Source: Granulosicoccus sp.
GTDB taxonomy: Bacteria > Pseudomonadota > Gammaproteobacteria > Granulosicoccales > Granulosicoccaceae
Direction: 5' to 3'
DNA: 58,148 nt
Assembly: GCA_020627685.1 (NCBI GenBank)
Contig: JAHDGK010000032.1
Location: 1-58,148, forward strand
Part shown: one piece after another, positions 55,191 through 58,148 of the stretch
Layout: the number at the start of each line of letters is the position of its first letter
Position numbering within the stretch: position 1 is the stretch's first letter
Made by a program: the position numbers and the translations under genes
Notes under the pieces: model-generated
Seen by the model: the letters and a program-made list of their open reading frames with translations, nothing else
What the model was told of the DNA's origin: nothing
The model's database searches: none

Positions 55191-56171
55191 ATGTCTCTGC
55201 GGGTGCTTTGGCACTCACAGAGATTATCGCTTTTAGGTGTAAGCTTACTTAAATTAACTCAGAGAGACCACCTGAACACTAAAAGCGACAACCTCAAATT
55301 TGCAGTCTTAGTAATAGTGCTCACTGTACTAATGCTGTCTCTGGGTGATGCCATCATAAAAACACTCAGTTCCAATCTAGTGCTTTGGCAAATTTTTGTA
55401 CTGCGCTCACTGGTTGCAATCCCTTTGCTCTATGTGATTGTTCGTGCCCGTTATAAAGACATTAAATTCTCACCTATAGCAATTAAGTGGACCGTGGCTC
55501 GAAGCATCATGCTCGTTCTCATGTGGGTTTTCTACTACCTATCCCTTCCACACCTGCAACTATCAGTGGCCGCAGCAAGCTATTACACGCTCCCTATTTT
55601 TATTACGATCTTTTCAGCAATTCTTGTTAAAGAACCTATTTCAATTCGAGGTTGGATTGCTGTTTTAATAGGATTCATAGGAACTCTCCTAATAATTAAA
55701 CCTGTGCCCAGCGAGTTTAACGCCTATGCATTATTGCCTTTAGTGTCGGCCATGCTCTATGCGCTGGCAATGATATTAACGCGTACTAAATGTCGTAATG
55801 AAAACCCGTTGGTTCTTTCGATGGCGTTGAATGTAACTTTTATAACAGTCGGACTAATCGCAACAGTTTTAGGCCAACTCTTCTTCAACAATGAAAATCC
55901 GTCTTCGTTTATCTCGACCAGGTGGACAGCGATGGGATTAAATGAAGTGCTTGCAATCGGTCTATTAGGAATCGCAATCCTTGTTGCGAGTATTGGCACT
56001 GCGTTCGCTTATCAAAACGGCAAATCATCAACAATAGCCACGTTTGATTTTTCCTACGTAGGATTTGCAGTTATATGGGGAGCCCTGTTTTTCAGCGAAT
56101 TACCGGACTTACCATCATTATGTGGCATGGGTCTTATTGTGTTTGCAGGGATAATGGCTGTTCGAGAATAA
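55191..56171 (+). CDS. EamA/DMT-family transporter
   Basis: Membrane protein of 326 residues with ten transmembrane segments in two EamA repeats (LSLGDAIIKTLSSNLVLWQIFVLRSL; SLPHLQLSVAAASYYTLPIFI; and GTAFAYQNGKSSTIATFDFSYVGFAVIWGALFF in the second half). The frame starts at a TTG at 55185; I use the ATG at 55191. About 35 polar residues precede the first membrane segment, and the true start could be later. Substrate unknown. It ends one base before the convergent acidic gene. Confidence 0.87.
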   Translation: MSLRVLWHSQRLSLLGVSLLKLTQRDHLNTKSDNLKFAVLVIVLTVLMLSLGDAIIKTLSSNLVLWQIFVLRSLVAIPLLYVIVRARYKDIKFSPIAIKWTVARSIMLVLMWVFYYLSLPHLQLSVAAASYYTLPIFITIFSAILVKEPISIRGWIAVLIGFIGTLLIIKPVPSEFNAYALLPLVSAMLYALAMILTRTKCRNENPLVLSMALNVTFITVGLIATVLGQLFFNNENPSSFISTRWTAMGLNEVLAIGLLGIAILVASIGTAFAYQNGKSSTIATFDFSYVGFAVIWGALFFSELPDLPSLCGMGLIVFAGIMAVRE

Positions 56172-57464
56172 CTAAAAGCCGACGAATCGTTTTATCCAAG
56201 AGACAACGCGATTTGCCCATCTTTTAACAAAGCCCTGCTTTTTCTCTGGTTCAGATACTACCGAATTTGAATCAACAGCTATGGTGTCGTCAGGAACCTC
56301 TCGAACAAGCACCTTAGAGGTTATATCCAACGGAGATAGATCTGATGATTTCTCATCGTCAGAAGAATTTTCAACTGTTTCTTTTTTCTCAGCGGTATCA
56401 GAGACCAAGCCAGATTCAACTTCATCTGGCACAAGCTCGCTGTTTGTCGAAACAGCTGGTGCTGATTCAACTGTTGCCTCGCTTGAATTGACAGCATCTT
56501 TATTTTCAGTGGGAGTGACGGTCTCTGAGATATCTCCAATCTCAACAATGTAGGTGTCAGCGCTTTTCCTACTGACAGATTCGTCTTCGGAATTACGTTC
56601 GCCCAAATCAAGACTGCAATCCAGTTCTGATTCATCTGGTACAGCATTGTTGGTGCTGCTGTTTTTATCCGCAACCTCTGTACTTTGATCAACAAAATCA
56701 TTCGTTGAAACAGAGTCTACAAGGTGGCCTGCAAACGATATATTCTCGGAAAAAGCTCTGCGTAATTCTTGATGTGTTTGATCAGCAAGCTGCGTGTCTT
56801 CAGAATTGCTGTCGGAATTGCTGTCAAGTTCGCTGGCAAAATCCTCCCTGCTCGCAGCTTCGATTTCTGGTGATAAATCAGAGTTGTCGTCGGCATCGAT
56901 AATAACCGGATTACTTAGGGTGTCAAAAACCGACAACTCCTCAGAAGTATCTTGGGCATTTTCAGGATCATGCGCTACGGAGGCATCAAACTGGGTGGAA
57001 GCTTCCGACTCACTCAGACTGGTCTTTTCACTGACTTCACTGGAAGCGTGTAGGCTTTCAGCATCCGCGGAAGCGTTTTCAATCTCATCCGCCGAGATCT
57101 CTATAGATTCTTCGCTACTCTCTAAGTCCTCAAAAAAAGACTCAGTGTCGACAGCCGCAGACTCAAAAAACACGGGCGGTATTGAATTCAGCGTTTGCTC
57201 AAACTGCTGATAATTCTCAGTCTCATCCCAATTCTCATCGTCAAGTTCACTTGCCAAATCCTGACTGACTTGATCTGTTTCAATACTGGCAAGCTCTATG
57301 TCTACCGCACTTGTATCTATCGTTGAAAGCGCTGCCTCAATATCGAGATCTGATTCTGAAAGTGTTTCATCAGCCTCGGCACTCTCTTCCAAAATAGAGC
57401 GCTCAACAACGGGTTCGTCTTCATCTAATGTGTAATCGGGAACCAGGGCTTTGGAGACAGGCAC
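56172..57464 (-). CDS. Acidic low-complexity protein, possibly the 3' part of a broken gene
   Basis: Reading frame of 430 residues, dominated by Glu, Ser, Asp, Ala and Val, with no recognizable domain and probably disordered. The last 20 residues are basic and amphipathic (KRWANRVVSWIKRFVGF), a possible membrane-binding helix. The only available start is the GTG at 57464, which has no ribosome binding site. In the same frame the 35 upstream codons are open back to a TGA (57572-57570), which is the stop of the next acidic frame. It may be the second half of one gene interrupted by that TGA. Confidence 0.55.
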   Translation of the reverse strand: MPVSKALVPDYTLDEDEPVVERSILEESAEADETLSESDLDIEAALSTIDTSAVDIELASIETDQVSQDLASELDDENWDETENYQQFEQTLNSIPPVFFESAAVDTESFFEDLESSEESIEISADEIENASADAESLHASSEVSEKTSLSESEASTQFDASVAHDPENAQDTSEELSVFDTLSNPVIIDADDNSDLSPEIEAASREDFASELDSNSDSNSEDTQLADQTHQELRRAFSENISFAGHLVDSVSTNDFVDQSTEVADKNSSTNNAVPDESELDCSLDLGERNSEDESVSRKSADTYIVEIGDISETVTPTENKDAVNSSEATVESAPAVSTNSELVPDEVESGLVSDTAEKKETVENSSDDEKSSDLSPLDITSKVLVREVPDDTIAVDSNSVVSEPEKKQGFVKRWANRVVSWIKRFVGF

Positions 57465-57532
57465 ACCACTACGATCAAACTGACTTGATAATTTATAGAC
57501 ATCGCCAAGACGATCAAAACCGTTGTAGTTAG

Positions 57533-57548
57533 TCGCGATCCTTCGCGA
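57533..57548. repeat. TCGCGA hairpin/direct repeat just after the TGA
   Basis: TCGCGA occurs at 57533-57538 and 57543-57548 with TCCT between; the motif is self-complementary, so it is both a direct repeat and a six-base stem. It lies 21 bases past the TGA in the reading direction. Confidence 0.45.
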
Positions 57549-57569
57549 TGCGCCGTGCCCTCTTGCTAG

Positions 57570-58148
57570 TCAAGGCTCAGTGTTTTTACTCGCCGGCTCT
57601 TTAACGCTTTCACTCTCATCGGTTGAAGGGTCTAATACTTCAACGTCTGATTCGATGGTATCGGCCCCACCATACAAACTCGCGGAAACTACGGCAGTTT
57701 GACCGATGACTGCGCTATCTGATAACTCGACATCAGAATCTGACGAGGACAACTCAGACGAATCATCTGTATTCCGTGAAGAAAAGAATTTTGCGTCTTG
57801 CTCTTCTTGTGCCTGTAATTCCTGACGATGCTCTTCGGCAAAATCATCAATGACTCGGCGCAATTCTATTTCAGCATCACCGGTGGCTTGCTCGGATGCA
57901 TTCTCTTCATCATCTGAATCAGTATCCACCATGTGCGACTGCGCAGCATCATCCTCATTCGATGAATCGGAGCCCTCGCCTTGATCGACATTGGCATCAC
58001 TCGCCGAATGATCTGTCTCTTCACCAGATGTATTCGATGCCTCGTTGACTAAGCCTCCGTCAGGTTTTGATGTCGGCCATTCTTCCACGACGATGTCGTG
58101 CGCTGACACGATCTCCGGCTCAATGTTCTTTGGAGGTTCATCAGCATC
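57570..58148 (-). CDS. Acidic low-complexity protein, 5' end outside the window
   Basis: The frame is open from the right edge of the window to the TGA at 57572-57570, so its N-terminus is missing. The visible 192 residues are rich in Glu, Asp and Ser (DSDDEENASEQ, SSELSSSDSDVELSD) with one helical charged stretch (ELRRVIDDFAEEHRQELQAQ). A GTG at 58109 is available but the acidic frame continues past it without a break. The composition and the frame are shared with the gene that follows after the TGA. Confidence 0.6.
   Translation of the reverse strand, partial: DADEPPKNIEPEIVSAHDIVVEEWPTSKPDGGLVNEASNTSGEETDHSASDANVDQGEGSDSSNEDDAAQSHMVDTDSDDEENASEQATGDAEIELRRVIDDFAEEHRQELQAQEEQDAKFFSSRNTDDSSELSSSDSDVELSDSAVIGQTAVVSASLYGGADTIESDVEVLDPSTDESESVKEPASKNTEP

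Noticed and set aside
56794-57210. 138-residue plus-strand Ser-rich frame
   Set aside because: Complement of Glu/Ser-rich codons in the acidic minus-strand gene; no start signals.
57570-57572. Selenocysteine reading of the TGA
   Set aside because: The following hairpin is too far and its loop is wrong for a bacterial SECIS; a disordered acidic protein is not a plausible selenoprotein.
1-58148. tRNA, rRNA, insertion sequences, CRISPR arrays
   Set aside because: None recognized: no cloverleaf-like segments with CCA ends, no transposase frames, no spaced direct-repeat arrays.

Overview
The window (about 58 kb, roughly half G+C by eye) is chromosomal DNA of a gammaproteobacterium. It carries the EF-P/EpmA pair, PrmB, HflK-HflC, DapC-DapD-YffB, GuaB-GuaA and the block dksA-gluQ-cbrX-cbrA-cbrB known from pseudomonads. 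Several details, notably a DksA with a long Lys/Ala tail and a CbrB that has lost its ATPase and sigma-54 motifs, argue against Pseudomonas itself. A marine, deep-branching gammaproteobacterium is my guess. I see no rRNA, tRNA, insertion sequence, prophage or CRISPR array. Coding density is high, with many 1-11 base overlaps of consecutive genes; only one gap exceeds 300 bases (28295-28698).

Layout. 1-5.2 kb: terminator of an upstream gene, prmB, a copper-delivery pair (Sco1-like and PCu(A)C), psd, then on the minus strand efp-epmA and a small HExxH protein. 5.4-16.5 kb: a degenerate receiver/GGDEF protein, htpX, parC, pgi, a PlsB-like acyltransferase, hflK-hflC with a DUF2853 gene, and a Tat-exported dienelactone hydrolase. 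16.5-28.3 kb: an alcohol dehydrogenase-like oxidoreductase, DUF1415, dapC-dapD-yffB, a DUF599 membrane protein, two GNAT-type proteins flanking a JmjC-like cupin, tsaB, a DinG/YoaA helicase, and two envelope lipoproteins. 28.7-31.8 kb: a three-gene cassette of secreted beta-propeller, membrane-anchored SGNH esterase and acyltransferase-3. 31.9-38.4 kb: guaB-guaA, xseA, dksA, gluQ. 38.3-45.4 kb: cbrX-cbrA-cbrB, acs and a TlpA-like thioredoxin. 45.5-49.8 kb: Smr protein followed by a CDP-6-deoxyhexose precursor cassette. 49.8-58.1 kb: two EamA exporters, a two-component operon with its own PmrA-like promoter box, a LysR/aldo-keto reductase pair, and two very acidic reading frames in one frame separated by a single TGA, running off the right edge.

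How the genes work together. The efp operon makes EF-P and its beta-lysyl ligase, and the third gene may encode a divergent EpmC-type hydroxylase. The Sco/PCu(A)C pair fits copper delivery to cytochrome oxidase. CbrA would sense nutrient flux through its transporter-like domain and signal to CbrB, with acs directly downstream as a plausible target. The propeller-SGNH-AT3 cassette and the CDP-sugar cassette both point to modified surface polysaccharide. The two-component operon looks self-regulated. The strongest leads are the HExxH gene beside epmA, the ablated CbrB, the catalytically dead receiver/GGDEF protein, the DinG-type helicase lacking one Fe-S cysteine, the propeller/SGNH/AT3 cassette, and the split acidic gene at the right edge.
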